Assembly: GCA_045533955.1 (NCBI GenBank)
Contig: JAZSIU010000045.1
Span: 1-64,000, forward strand
Reading direction: 5' to 3'
Length of the DNA stretch: 64,000 nt
DNA from: HGM04593 sp045533955
GTDB lineage: Bacteria; Bacteroidota; Bacteroidia; Bacteroidales; Bacteroidaceae
Shown here: positions 33,749 through 42,521 of the stretch, piece after piece
How positions within the stretch are numbered: position 1 is the first letter of the stretch
How the letters are laid out: every line of letters starts with the position of its first letter
The notes under the pieces: generated by a model
What the model was told of the DNA's origin: nothing
Seen by the model: the letters and a program-made list of their open reading frames with translations, nothing else
Database searches by the model: none
Made by a program: the position numbers and the translations under genes

Positions 33749-34279
33749 ATGGGTAAAGGAATTAAAATTTCAAAGGACGAACAAGTGCTTTACCGAGTGA
33801 AAATCAGTTTGTTTACTTTTATATATGATTTAATTGTTTATATCATATTCTTATCCCTTGTATTATTTTTTGCGTATGCTTGTTTAAAAAAATCGGCTCT
33901 TTTTGTGGCTATTGTAATGCTTCTTTTTAGTTGTCCTCTCTTTACTGTTCTATGTAAGTTCATTATGGGGTTCAACGACGAATTGGTTGTTTCTAATCGG
34001 TGTTTACGTTGGAAACGATACGGCAACTACGGTGCTATTGATTGGTGTGAGGTTGAATCGTTTTCTTTTGAAACCCACCCTAAGCGTGCTGATGAACTTG
34101 TTATAAAGCATAAAAGAAAAGATGTTATTAAGATTCTTTTACGTAATCTTAGTTATGATTTAGATTCTCTCAGCGCATCAATCAATAAAGCACTCGACAA
34201 GAATGAAGAAGGTGGTAGGGCTGTTTCCTTAGAGACGGAGAATGTTGTTGACAAAGACAATTATATAAAGGAGTATTAA
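33749..34279 (+). CDS. Membrane protein with PH-like domain, paralogue 3 of 3
   Basis: 176 residues. Spans at about 22-45 and 48-72, then DELVVSNRCLRWKRYGNYGAIDWCEVES and, at the end of the domain, IKILLRNLSYDLDSLSASINKAL, matching the other two copies. Unlike them it lacks the C-terminal span, ending in a short charged tail. A 250-base gap with no clear feature separates it from paralogue 2, so it may have its own promoter. Function unknown. Confidence 0.6.
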   Translation: MGKGIKISKDEQVLYRVKISLFTFIYDLIVYIIFLSLVLFFAYACLKKSALFVAIVMLLFSCPLFTVLCKFIMGFNDELVVSNRCLRWKRYGNYGAIDWCEVESFSFETHPKRADELVIKHKRKDVIKILLRNLSYDLDSLSASINKALDKNEEGGRAVSLETENVVDKDNYIKEY

Positions 34280-34437
34280 GGCGTAAAGCTGTTAGTAATA
34301 TGGGATTATAGAGAATCATATATTGTAATTTTTGTAGCTGTTGCAAATATTATTATTGCAAAGGTAAAATGTCTCTATTATCTTTACTTAAAATGGTTTC
34401 GGACTATTATATATCTTCTTGAATTGAATTTTGTATA

Positions 34438-34512
34438 TTGGTCTTTCGACCCATATACTGCTGCACTCGCAGTAAAAAATCAAAGTTATCTTTGTTTCTT
34501 GCTCGTTTATTC
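34438..34512 (+). repeat. Diverged leader repeat before trpS
   Basis: The order TTGGTCTTTCG, TGCACTCGCAG, AAAGTTATCTTTG, TTGCTCGTTTATTCG follows that of the 77-bp units at 41276-41429 (GGTCTTTGCG, TGCACTCGCTGCG, AAAGTAAACATTTG, CTCGCTCGTGGG). It is a single, weaker copy 50-120 bases before the trpS start. Confidence 0.5.
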
Positions 34513-34560
34513 GTATATTCGCGGCTGAAAATAAAAAGTGAATATAATAAGGAATAAAAT

Positions 34561-35649
34561 ATGGGTAAAATAATACTTACGGGCGACCGTCCCACAGGAC
34601 GTTTGCATCTTGGACACTACGTAGGTTCGTTGCGCCGTCGCGTCGAGCTTCAGAATTCGGGACTTTTCGATAAAATTTTTATTATGATTGCCGATGCACA
34701 GGCGCTCACCGATAATGCCGATAATCCCGAAAAGGTGCGCCAGAATATCATTGAGGTGGCACTCGATTATCTGTCGGTGGGAATCGACCCCGCAAAGAGT
34801 ACTATCTTCATTCAGTCGCAGGTAGCCGAGCTGTGCGAGCTTGCCTTCTACTATATGAACCTTGTAACAGTGTCGCGCCTGCAACGTAACCCCACGGTAA
34901 AGACCGAGATTCAGATGCGTAATTTCGAGACGAGCATCCCCGTTGGATTCTTTACTTATCCCATTAGTCAGGCATCGGATATTACTGCTTTCCGCGCAAC
35001 GACGGTGCCCGCGGGCGAGGATCAGCAGCCTATGATTGAGCAGGCACGCGAAATTGCACGCCGCTTCAACGGTATTTATGGCGAGACACTTGTCGAGCCC
35101 GAGATTCTGCTGCCCGACAATGCAGCTTGTCTGCGTCTGCCCGGAACCGACGGAAAGGCTAAAATGAGTAAGTCGTTGGGCAATTGTATTTACCTCTCCG
35201 ATACAGCCGAGGAGCTTCGTCAGCACGTTATGGGAATGTACACCGACCCCGACCATCTGCGCGTGCAAGACCCCGGTAAGATTGAGGGTAACACAGTCTT
35301 TACCTATCTTGACGCATTCTGCAAGCCCGAGCATTTTGCTGCTTATCTGCCCGATTATCCCAATCTCGACGAGCTTAAGGCGCACTATCGTCGCGGAGGC
35401 TTGGGCGACGTAAAGGTAAAGAAATTCCTCATTGCAATATTAGAGGAGGAACTTGCCCCCATACGCGCACGCCGCAAAGAGTGGGAGCAGAATATCCCCG
35501 AGGTCTATCGCCTGCTCAAAGAGGGTAGCGACGCTGCACGTGCAGTGGCCGCCGAGACGCTTGCCGACGTACGCAGAGCAATGAAGATAAATTATTTCGA
35601 GGATGCCGAGCTCATTGCCGAGCAGGCTCGTAAATTCAGTGGAAAATAA
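34561..35649 (+). CDS. trpS: Tryptophanyl-tRNA synthetase
   Basis: Charges tRNA-Trp with tryptophan. A class I synthetase of 362 residues: the HIGH-type motif GRLHLGHYVGSL starts at 13 (HLGH 16-19) and the KMSKS loop is at 201-205. The C-terminal part is a little longer than in many bacterial TrpS proteins. The start is fixed by MGKIILTGDRPTG. It is transcribed alone behind a diverged copy of the leader repeat and ends before a strong terminator. Confidence 0.97.
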   Translation: MGKIILTGDRPTGRLHLGHYVGSLRRRVELQNSGLFDKIFIMIADAQALTDNADNPEKVRQNIIEVALDYLSVGIDPAKSTIFIQSQVAELCELAFYYMNLVTVSRLQRNPTVKTEIQMRNFETSIPVGFFTYPISQASDITAFRATTVPAGEDQQPMIEQAREIARRFNGIYGETLVEPEILLPDNAACLRLPGTDGKAKMSKSLGNCIYLSDTAEELRQHVMGMYTDPDHLRVQDPGKIEGNTVFTYLDAFCKPEHFAAYLPDYPNLDELKAHYRRGGLGDVKVKKFLIAILEEELAPIRARRKEWEQNIPEVYRLLKEGSDAARAVAAETLADVRRAMKINYFEDAELIAEQARKFSGK

Positions 35650-35666
35650 TAAATATCGGATAGTTG

Positions 35667-35704
35667 AACGCCCCGCACACTTTTGTGCGGGGCGTTTCTT
35701 TTTG
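35667..35704 (+). terminator. Terminator of trpS
   Basis: A 12-bp GC-rich stem (35667-35678 with 35685-35696), a 6-base loop, then TCTTTTTTG. Confidence 0.92.
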
Positions 35705-35724
35705 TGCGCTTCGGGGTAATTATT

Positions 35725-36711
35725 TTATCGGAGAATATCTTTCTGTGCAGTAACGTAGGGTAGATATTTTACAAACAAGGGGATTATAAGAAAGCATATA
35801 AATACGGTTGTTGCTGCAACAATATATGCGCCACCCTCGTCGAGCGGAATAATTTTTGCAACCACCAACTGCACAGGGCGGTAAATAAGATGGTGCGTGC
35901 ACAGCGGAATAATAGAATAACGACCAAAATAGGAGACAAAAGGCAGCCTCTTGACGGCCTTGCACAGCATAAGCAGGCCGGAGACACTTGTAAGCGGCAG
36001 TAGCATAATGGCAAAAATATTACCCGAAATTTCGCGGTCGTGGAAAAAGAGCACAGGGTGTGCGTAACGGTCAATGGCATAAGCTGCGGCGAACAACAGC
36101 AGTGCCAATGGGATACAGTATCGGTCGCGAGGGGAGGGCAAAAGAATATCCGACCTTTTTAAAATATACCCGAAATAAAAAAATGGCATACAAAAAAGCG
36201 CCGCATCGAGGCAGCAGGGAAGCAGAATATCGGCCGAGTACAGAAACGCTCCGCAACAGCCCATAAAAAGTACAATCGCAGCGCGTATCCACTCCTTTTT
36301 AATATTAAGGTGTATGATGCCGAAAAACATATTATCCCAAAAGATTGCCAACAGAAACCACAAAGGGCCGTTAAAATATTGAATCTGCGTAAACACGTCC
36401 AGAATGCCGCGAGCATCGCTCACAATAAGTCCCGGAGACAGCGCGTTAAACAGATAAAAAAGCACGTAGCTGCCAATGTAAAAAAAGAGAAAAGGTATAA
36501 GAATCTTATTCGTTTTTCTGATGAGCAGATTGCTTATGCTGCCATAATCCTTAAAAAAAAGCCCCGAGAGAGTAAGATAGAGCGGGGTGCGCATAGCCGA
36601 AAGACCGGGATAATCGACCTGCACGCCCGAGTGCCCGACGATAATAAGCAGTATGCAGAGGCCCTTTGCAAGGTCGATAAACTCTATGCGATTATTCTCT
36701 TTAAACATCAT
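35725..36711 (-). CDS. Acyltransferase family 3 membrane protein
   Basis: An integral membrane protein of 328 residues with about ten spans, matching the acyltransferase-3 family that O-acylates surface sugars or peptidoglycan. The N terminus has the family pattern NRIEFIDLAKGLCILLIIVGHSG with the conserved histidine (H22), followed by MRTPLYLTLSGLFF with an arginine (R40). A late FGRYSIIPLCTHHLIYRP helix is also typical. The target sugar cannot be inferred. The gene reads left, alone, and its start lies 11 bases from the MITE-like repeat. Confidence 0.85.
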   Translation of the reverse strand: MMFKENNRIEFIDLAKGLCILLIIVGHSGVQVDYPGLSAMRTPLYLTLSGLFFKDYGSISNLLIRKTNKILIPFLFFYIGSYVLFYLFNALSPGLIVSDARGILDVFTQIQYFNGPLWFLLAIFWDNMFFGIIHLNIKKEWIRAAIVLFMGCCGAFLYSADILLPCCLDAALFCMPFFYFGYILKRSDILLPSPRDRYCIPLALLLFAAAYAIDRYAHPVLFFHDREISGNIFAIMLLPLTSVSGLLMLCKAVKRLPFVSYFGRYSIIPLCTHHLIYRPVQLVVAKIIPLDEGGAYIVAATTVFICFLIIPLFVKYLPYVTAQKDILR

Positions 36712-36722
36712 TCACTTTTTTT

Positions 36723-36916
36723 AGAATCTGTTTTAATTTTATTTCGAGATTATTTGAGGACTATTTTTGAGCAGATATTCATTTTGGGTATGCAGGGAAT
36801 AGCGAGCTATTTTCAAATTCCCAAAATGGATAGATTCCGAAAAGAGCCTCAAAGAAGCCGAAACTAGTCTTAGCAATAACGAATTAACTTGTTTAATAAA
36901 ATTCAAAACAGATTCT
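36723..36916. mobile_element. MITE-like repeat with terminal inverted repeats (complete copy)
   Basis: The left end AGAATCTGTTTTAATTTTATT (36723-36743) is the inverted complement of the right end (36895-36916) with one base missing. The right 140 bases (36777-36916) match the repeat at 1-141. The element has no reading frame and holds the 9-bp stem CATTTTGGG/CCCAAAATG. TTA flanks GAATCTG...CAGATTC on both sides, which could be a 3-bp target duplication. No transposase is seen nearby. A structured non-mobile repeat is the alternative. Confidence 0.6.
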
Positions 36917-37053
36917 TATTCCCAAGCAGCGAATTTAATAATAAAAATTTATAATCTTATAATATTTTGCATTAAGGCTTTATTGTTTGCAAAAAAAACT
37001 GTAATTTCGCAAGTTGAAATAGTAAAAGCATAAAAATAAGGTATAATAACAAT

Positions 37054-39519
37054 ATGAATATATCCTACAATTGGCTCAAGGAGTATGTCGATTTTGATAT
37101 GACTCCCGAGGAGGTCTCGGCAGCGCTGACCTCAATAGGTCTGGAGACGGACGGAGTAGAAGAGGTGCAGACAATAAAAGGCGGCCTCGAAGGATTGGTA
37201 ATAGGCGAGGTTCTTACCTGCATCGACCACCCCGACAGCGACCATCTGCACATTACAACAGTGAATCTGGGCGACGGTAACCCCGTGCAGATTGTGTGTG
37301 GTGCTCCCAACGTAGCAGCCGGACAAAAGGTTGTTGTTGCAACAATAGGAACAAAATTGTACGACGGCGACAACTGCTTCACAATAAAGAAAGGAAAAAT
37401 CCGCGGTGCCGAGTCGCACGGAATGATATGTGCCGAGGACGAGATTGGCATCGGAACAAACCACGACGGAATAATCGTCCTGCCCGATAGCGCAGTACCC
37501 GGAACACCCGCAAAGGAGTATTACAACATAAAGAGCGAATATGTCATTGGGGTGGATATTACCCCCAACCGCGCCGACGCCTGCTCGCACTATGGCGTTG
37601 CACGCGACCTTTATGCCTACACCGTGCAGGCTAAGGGCTGCAGCGCACTCCGCCGTCCCTCGGTAGACGCTTTTAAGGTAGATAACAACGACCTTAACAT
37701 CGACATTGAGGTGCAGAACAGCGAGGCCTGCCTGCGTTACGCAGGAGTAACCGTAAAGGGCGTAACCGTAAAAGAAAGCCCCGAGTGGTTGAAGAATAAA
37801 TTGCAGATTATCGGTCTGCGCCCCATAAACAACATTGTCGATATTACAAATTACATTCTGCACGCCTACGGACAGCCAATGCACTGCTTCGACGCCGATA
37901 AAATTAAAGGCGGAAAAGTTATTGTGCGCACAATGCCCGAGGGTACACCTTTTGTAACACTCGACGGCGAGGAACGCAAGCTCTCGGAGCGCGACCTTAT
38001 GATATGCAACGCCGAGGAGCCTATGTGCATTGCAGGAGTATTCGGCGGCCTCGACTCGGGCACCACCGAGCAGACAAAAAACGTCTTCCTCGAGAGCGCC
38101 TATTTCCATCCCACGTGGGTGCGTAAGACAGCGCGTCGCCACGGCTTGCAGACCGACTCGTCGTTCCGATTCGAGCGCGGCACCGACCCCAATTGCGTAA
38201 TCTACGCACTTAAGCAGGCCGCAATGCTCATAAAAGAGCTTGCCGGTGGCGAAATTGCAATGGAGATAAAAGACATTTATCCCGCCCCCGTAGCCGATTT
38301 TTCGGTAAATGTCGAGTACAAATACATCAACAACCTCATTGGTGCCGACATTCCCCCCGCAACGGTAAAGAGCATCGTCGAGTCGCTTGAGATGCGCATC
38401 ACCGGCGAGACACCCGAGGGCCTCGCGCTTGCCGTGCCCCCTTACCGCGTTGATGTTCAGCGTCCTTGCGACGTTGTCGAGGATATTTTGCGCATATACG
38501 GCTACAACAATGTCGAGATAAACACAACCCTCCACTCGTCCATTATAACAAAAGGCGCCGAGGACCGTTCGCACAAATTGCAGAACCTTGTATCGGAGCA
38601 GTTGGTGGGATGCGGATTCAACGAGATAATGAACAACTCGCTGACAGCAGCCGCCTACTACGACGAGCTCGAGACATACGCAAGCGCCAACCTCGTGCGC
38701 CTTATGAACCCCCTGAGCGCCGACCTCAACGTAATGCGTCAGACGCTTTTGTTCGGCGGCCTCGAGAGCATACAGCGCAACGTCGCCCGCAAATACAGCG
38801 ACCTTTCGTTCTTCGAGTTTGGCAACTGCTACCGCTTCGACGCCGACCGCCGCACCGAAGATAAGATTCTGAGCCCATACAGCGAGGCCTACCATCTGGG
38901 ATTGTGGATGACGGGCAACTGCGTGTCGGCATCGTGGATAGACGCCGGACGTCCCGCCACAGCCTACGACCTTAAAGCCATCGTCGAGCACATCTTCGAC
39001 CGCCTCGGCTTTAAGCCCTCGGCACGCCTCGTGAGCACATTCTCGAACGATATTTTTGCAACCGGCCTTCAGATTCAGGCACAGAGCAACAAAAAAGTGA
39101 TTGCACAGCTGGGTATTCTGCGCAAGAAGATTACAAAGCGCTTCGACCTTGAGAGCGACATATTCTTTGCCGATGTAAATTGGAGCGAGCTTATGCGCGT
39201 AGTGCGCAACGTAAAAGTGGGATACAGCGAGATAAGCAAATACCCCGCAGTGCGCCGCGACCTTGCCCTGCTTCTGAATAGCGACGTAACATTTGCCGAG
39301 GTCGAGCAGATTGCACGAGAGACCGAAAAGAAACTCCTGAAAGAGGTCGCTCTGTTCGACGTTTACGAAGGCAAGAACCTCGAAGAGGGCAAAAAGAGCT
39401 ACGCAGTGAGCTTCGTGCTTCAGGATGACAATCAGACACTCAACGACAAACAGATTGACAAAGTGATGGCACGTCTTATGGAGAATTTCGAGAAGCGTCT
39501 GGGTGCAAAGCAAAGATAA
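37054..39519 (+). CDS. pheT: Phenylalanyl-tRNA synthetase beta subunit
   Basis: 821 residues, the large subunit of the (alpha-beta)2 enzyme. In order: an N-terminal part MNISYNWLKEYVDFDMTPEE, an OB-type tRNA-binding domain (about 45-155, with HPDSDHLHI and QIVCGAPNV), the B3/B4 editing domain (about 215-390, with VDITNYIL and GQPMHCFD), the B5 domain, the catalytic-like core, and the C-terminal ferredoxin-like anticodon-binding domain (about 725-820, SKYPAVRRDLALLL). The pheS gene is not adjacent in this window. The YebC-type gene follows after 55 bases. Confidence 0.97.
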   Translation: MNISYNWLKEYVDFDMTPEEVSAALTSIGLETDGVEEVQTIKGGLEGLVIGEVLTCIDHPDSDHLHITTVNLGDGNPVQIVCGAPNVAAGQKVVVATIGTKLYDGDNCFTIKKGKIRGAESHGMICAEDEIGIGTNHDGIIVLPDSAVPGTPAKEYYNIKSEYVIGVDITPNRADACSHYGVARDLYAYTVQAKGCSALRRPSVDAFKVDNNDLNIDIEVQNSEACLRYAGVTVKGVTVKESPEWLKNKLQIIGLRPINNIVDITNYILHAYGQPMHCFDADKIKGGKVIVRTMPEGTPFVTLDGEERKLSERDLMICNAEEPMCIAGVFGGLDSGTTEQTKNVFLESAYFHPTWVRKTARRHGLQTDSSFRFERGTDPNCVIYALKQAAMLIKELAGGEIAMEIKDIYPAPVADFSVNVEYKYINNLIGADIPPATVKSIVESLEMRITGETPEGLALAVPPYRVDVQRPCDVVEDILRIYGYNNVEINTTLHSSIITKGAEDRSHKLQNLVSEQLVGCGFNEIMNNSLTAAAYYDELETYASANLVRLMNPLSADLNVMRQTLLFGGLESIQRNVARKYSDLSFFEFGNCYRFDADRRTEDKILSPYSEAYHLGLWMTGNCVSASWIDAGRPATAYDLKAIVEHIFDRLGFKPSARLVSTFSNDIFATGLQIQAQSNKKVIAQLGILRKKITKRFDLESDIFFADVNWSELMRVVRNVKVGYSEISKYPAVRRDLALLLNSDVTFAEVEQIARETEKKLLKEVALFDVYEGKNLEEGKKSYAVSFVLQDDNQTLNDKQIDKVMARLMENFEKRLGAKQR

Positions 39520-39574
39520 TCGGCACCCGTGCATAAAGATAATAAAGTAAATGAAACTAATATAAAATAATACT

Positions 39575-40297
39575 ATGGGTAGAGCATTTGAATACCGCAA
39601 AGCAGCGAAATTGAAAAGATGGGGCAATATGGCCCGCACATTTACACGTATCGGAAAACAGATTGCCATTGCAGTGAAGGCCGGCGGCCCCGACCCCGAC
39701 TCAAACTCGCATCTTAGAGCTATCATCGCCAACGCCAAGCGCGAGAATATGCCTAAGGACAATATCGAGCGTGCGATAAAGAACGCAATGGGTAAAGACC
39801 AAAAGGACTATAAAGAGGTAACATACGAGGGATACGGCCCCTTCGGCATTGCAATTTTTGTTGACGCAGCAACCGATAATACCACACGTACAGTGGCCAA
39901 CGTCCGTGCAGCCTTCAACAAGCACGGCGGCTCATTGGGAACATCGGGCAGCCTCGACTTTATGTTCACACACAAGAGCGTCTTTACATTTACAAAGAAA
40001 GATGGCCTTGATATGGACGAGCTGATATTGGAACTCATCGACTATGGCGTAGAGGACGAGTACGACGAGGAAGAGAATGAGATAACAATCTACGGCGACC
40101 CAAAATCTTTCGGTGCGATACAAAAGTGGCTCGAGGAGCAGGGTTACGAGATTACAGGTAGCGAGTTTACACGCATTCCCAACGACCTTAAGGACGTTAC
40201 AGACGAGCAGCGTGCCACAATCGACAAGATTGTCGAGCGCCTCGAGGACGACGACGACGTACAGAATGTATATACCAATATGCGTCCGCAGGAGTAA
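39575..40297 (+). CDS. YebC/PmpR-family protein
   Basis: A 240-residue member of the YebC family, known both as DNA-binding regulators and, for some members, as ribosome-associated factors that ease translation of proline stretches. The start MGRAFEYRKAAKLKRWGNMARTFTRIGK is diagnostic, followed by NIERAIKNAMGK, YEGYGPFGIAIFVDAATDN and RTVANVRAAFNKHGG. The family splits into two functional groups, and I cannot assign this one. It is probably co-transcribed with pheT. A hairpin terminator follows. Confidence 0.93.
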   Translation: MGRAFEYRKAAKLKRWGNMARTFTRIGKQIAIAVKAGGPDPDSNSHLRAIIANAKRENMPKDNIERAIKNAMGKDQKDYKEVTYEGYGPFGIAIFVDAATDNTTRTVANVRAAFNKHGGSLGTSGSLDFMFTHKSVFTFTKKDGLDMDELILELIDYGVEDEYDEEENEITIYGDPKSFGAIQKWLEEQGYEITGSEFTRIPNDLKDVTDEQRATIDKIVERLEDDDDVQNVYTNMRPQE

Positions 40298-40323
40298 GAA
40301 TTCCTTACTTGTAAGAATAAGCG

Positions 40324-40357
40324 AGCAGAGCCTTTAAAAAAAGGCTCTGCTTTTTTA
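40324..40357. terminator. Terminator between converging genes
   Basis: A 12-bp stem AGCAGAGCCTTT/AAAGGCTCTGCT (40324-40335 with 40340-40351), then TTTTT. It overlaps the TAA (40355-40357) that ends the proline-rich extension of the opposing DUF4251 frame. Confidence 0.85.
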
Positions 40358-41143
40358 TGGCCCGAAACTCGGAGGCCCCGACGGCGGCCGCATCGCAGGC
40401 GGAGGCATTATGGGGCGTACGGGTGGCGGCACAAGCCCTGCGCCGAACATCGGCGGGCGAGGATGGGGCATAAAGCCATAGGGTGGTGGCGGTGGAGGCG
40501 CGGCAATATATAGCCAATCGTCGTCGTAACCATTCAGTCAGTAGTACGATGCAGTGCCCTCGAACACCCCCGCGCTGTCGTAAGGGTAGATATACCCGCT
40601 CATCGTCATTGTCTGTCCGCTGAAATTGGGGTCGATGCGTGCGGTAGCCTGATTGGTGTGTGCCGCAAGCGTTACATATACCATTGCCGAGAAATTGCTG
40701 CCCACAATCGTGTAGCTGTAAAAGATGTTCCCGGCATTGTCCTGCGACATACGCTCGCCGCTCACTCGCCCCTCGAGCGTAACGCCGCCCAGCCCGTTGG
40801 GCGAATATACATTTGAGTTGTTGAAGGCTGTCTGCACTATACCTTCGCCGCCGTTGATTGACACGTAATTTGTATTCTCGGTAACGAATCGCGTTACGCC
40901 GTTGTTGAATGTTACGTTCGATGCTTCGAGCGCCCACGAACCGCTGCGCAATGCCTCGACGGCCTGTACAAAGGCTACCGAGTCTTCGAGGTGCTCGCGC
41001 CTCTCTTCGGCAGCTTTTTTCTTAAGTCTCTCGGCGCGCCACGATGCCTCGCGCTCGGCCTTAGTCATTTTCTTACTCTGTGCGTATGAGGCAATCTGCC
41101 AACCAAAAGAAAACATTAAAATTAGGAAGAGATACTTTTTCAT
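40355..41143 (-). pseudogene. DUF4251 protein gene with in-frame TGA before a proline-rich tail
   Basis: The frame from 41143 codes for 201 residues to a TGA at 40538-40540: a signal peptide (MKKYLFLILMFSFGWQIASYAQ), a charged helix, then a DUF4251-like domain with VYSPNGLGGVTLEGRVSG and SGYIYPYDSAG. After the TGA the same frame stays open for 60 more codons to TAA at 40355. This part reads LNGYDDDWLYIAA, six prolines, then repeated Pro-rich pieces such as MPHPRPPMFG and RPIMPPPAMRPPSGPP. The tail looks truly coded: low complexity with regular Pro codons in frame. The base after TGA is C, a leaky context in E. coli. A recent nonsense change is most likely; readthrough is possible. The 201-residue form may be functional by itself. 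Confidence 0.6.
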
Positions 41144-41275
41144 AAACGGTAATTTTTGGGGTTAATCAATGCCTTGTTATCTGTTTTACCGTTAAAACAA
41201 ATGAAAAGCTAAGAGTGTTATTAAAAATATTGTAATATTTGCAAAAACCGTTTTTCAATTACATAAAATTGTATA

Positions 41276-41429
41276 TCTTTGCGGTAAACCGCGAAGAACA
41301 ACTGCACTCGCTGCGAAATAAAGTAAACTTTTATCTCGCTCGTTGGTTGGGGTCTTTGCGCTAAAGCGCGAAGAACAATTGCACTCGCTGCGAAATTAAA
41401 AGTAAACATTTGTCTCGCTCGTGGGTGGG
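41276..41429 (+). repeat. Two tandem 77-bp leader repeats before the GH43-like gene
   Basis: Units begin at 41276 and 41353 (TCTTTGCG...). Each has GCGAAGAACAA, TGCACTCGCTGCGAAAT, AAGTAAAC and TCTCGCTCG in order, with small differences. The first unit overlaps a -7-like TATCTTTG (41274-41281). The same block order occurs, inverted, in the 85-bp units at 2906-3075 and, weakly, at 34438-34512. Confidence 0.8.
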
Positions 41430-41485
41430 TTCTTGGTGCGTAAAAGCCCGTTGTTGTATCTATACTATTCGGCACATTAAAAGAA

Positions 41486-42499
41486 ATGAAGAAACATCTT
41501 CTGACATACATTGCAGCACTGTTTATTGCAGCCTGCGGCAATAATAAAACAGAGCAGTGGGAGTTGCGTACACCCGACGGCTCACAGTCTCGCATCGTCT
41601 CCATTGATACTATGGAGATGAGCAATCCCTTTATCATTTTCGACCGCAAGAAACTGACATATTATATGACCGGCGACGGCGGATGCGTGTGGACAAGCAA
41701 AGACCTTCGTCTGTGGAACGGCCCTTACAATGTACTCGCGCTCGACACGCTCGAGTGGATGGGTGCGCGTCCGCAAATAACAGCGCCCGAGATTCATAAA
41801 TACCGCAACAAATATTATTATGTCGCGACCTTTACTCGAGGCGACGTTACAATAGACAATGTGGACGGAAAAGATGTTCCGCGTCGCTCGTGCCAGCAGC
41901 TTGTCGCCGACAGCATCGAAGGCCCCTATAAGCCCATCCCGGCCGAGATGCCTCTTCTGCGTGCCGACCAAGCATCGCGCGGCGCAACATTCATCACCGA
42001 CGAATATGACGCAGGCTACCTAATATACAGCCACGATTGGTGTCAGAGCGGCGAGGGTACAACACAGATTATACTAATGACCGACGACCTTGCCCGTCAG
42101 ATAGGCGAGCCTTACATAATGTTTCAAGCATCGCAGAATCCTTGGTCGGCAGGCGAGGGTAGTGTACCGTCGCCCATAATGGACGGCCCGTGGCTATTCG
42201 ACACCGAGGAACTTGAGCTTGGAATGCTCTTTGCCACCGAGATTGACGGAAAAGGCGCAGTGGGCGTCGCATACAGCGAAAAGAATCACGGATTAAACGG
42301 CCCGTGGCACATAGAGCCGCAACCCTTGCTCACGGGAGGCTACGGACAGCCAATGCTCTTCAACGATTTCGACGGCTCACTTGTAATGGTGCTTCACAAA
42401 GACACCACAATAAACGGAAAAAGAAAAAATATTCCACAACTCCTCGAGGCAGACAATCAATTTGCCCACCTCAAGATAAAAGGCAGATACAACTATTAA
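41486..42499 (+). CDS. GH43-like beta-propeller lipoprotein
   Basis: 337 residues with a lipoprotein signal (FIAACGNN, cysteine 17), so it is a surface or periplasmic protein. The body shows five-bladed propeller features of GH43/GH117-type glycosidases: SNPFIIFDRKKLTYYMTGD, VWTSKDLRLWNGP, ITAPEIHKYRNKYYYVATF, and GSVPSPIMDGPWLF, with repeated W/D/G pieces. The acidic residues (D in NPFII..., E in APEIH, later E) fit a GH43-type active site, but the substrate is unclear. It lies behind two leader repeats and 22 bases before nagB, so the two may be co-transcribed. Confidence 0.75.
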   Translation: MKKHLLTYIAALFIAACGNNKTEQWELRTPDGSQSRIVSIDTMEMSNPFIIFDRKKLTYYMTGDGGCVWTSKDLRLWNGPYNVLALDTLEWMGARPQITAPEIHKYRNKYYYVATFTRGDVTIDNVDGKDVPRRSCQQLVADSIEGPYKPIPAEMPLLRADQASRGATFITDEYDAGYLIYSHDWCQSGEGTTQIILMTDDLARQIGEPYIMFQASQNPWSAGEGSVPSPIMDGPWLFDTEELELGMLFATEIDGKGAVGVAYSEKNHGLNGPWHIEPQPLLTGGYGQPMLFNDFDGSLVMVLHKDTTINGKRKNIPQLLEADNQFAHLKIKGRYNY

Positions 42500-42521
42500 A
42501 AACCTTTAAATAAAAACAATT

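Noticed and set aside
34359..34366. TACCTTTG on the minus strand, a possible antisense promoter toward the third PH-like gene
   Set aside because: There is no -33 partner at 18-22 bases, so chance is likely.
37132..39762. An open frame of 876 codons on the minus strand, antisense to pheT
   Set aside because: It mirrors the pheT codons, has no promoter or recognised family, and pheT is unmistakable. Long antisense frames are expected from this codon usage.
40538..40540. Selenocysteine insertion at the in-frame TGA of the DUF4251 gene
   Set aside because: No SECIS-like hairpin is evident just downstream and the family is not a known selenoprotein; nonsense mutation or simple readthrough is likelier.
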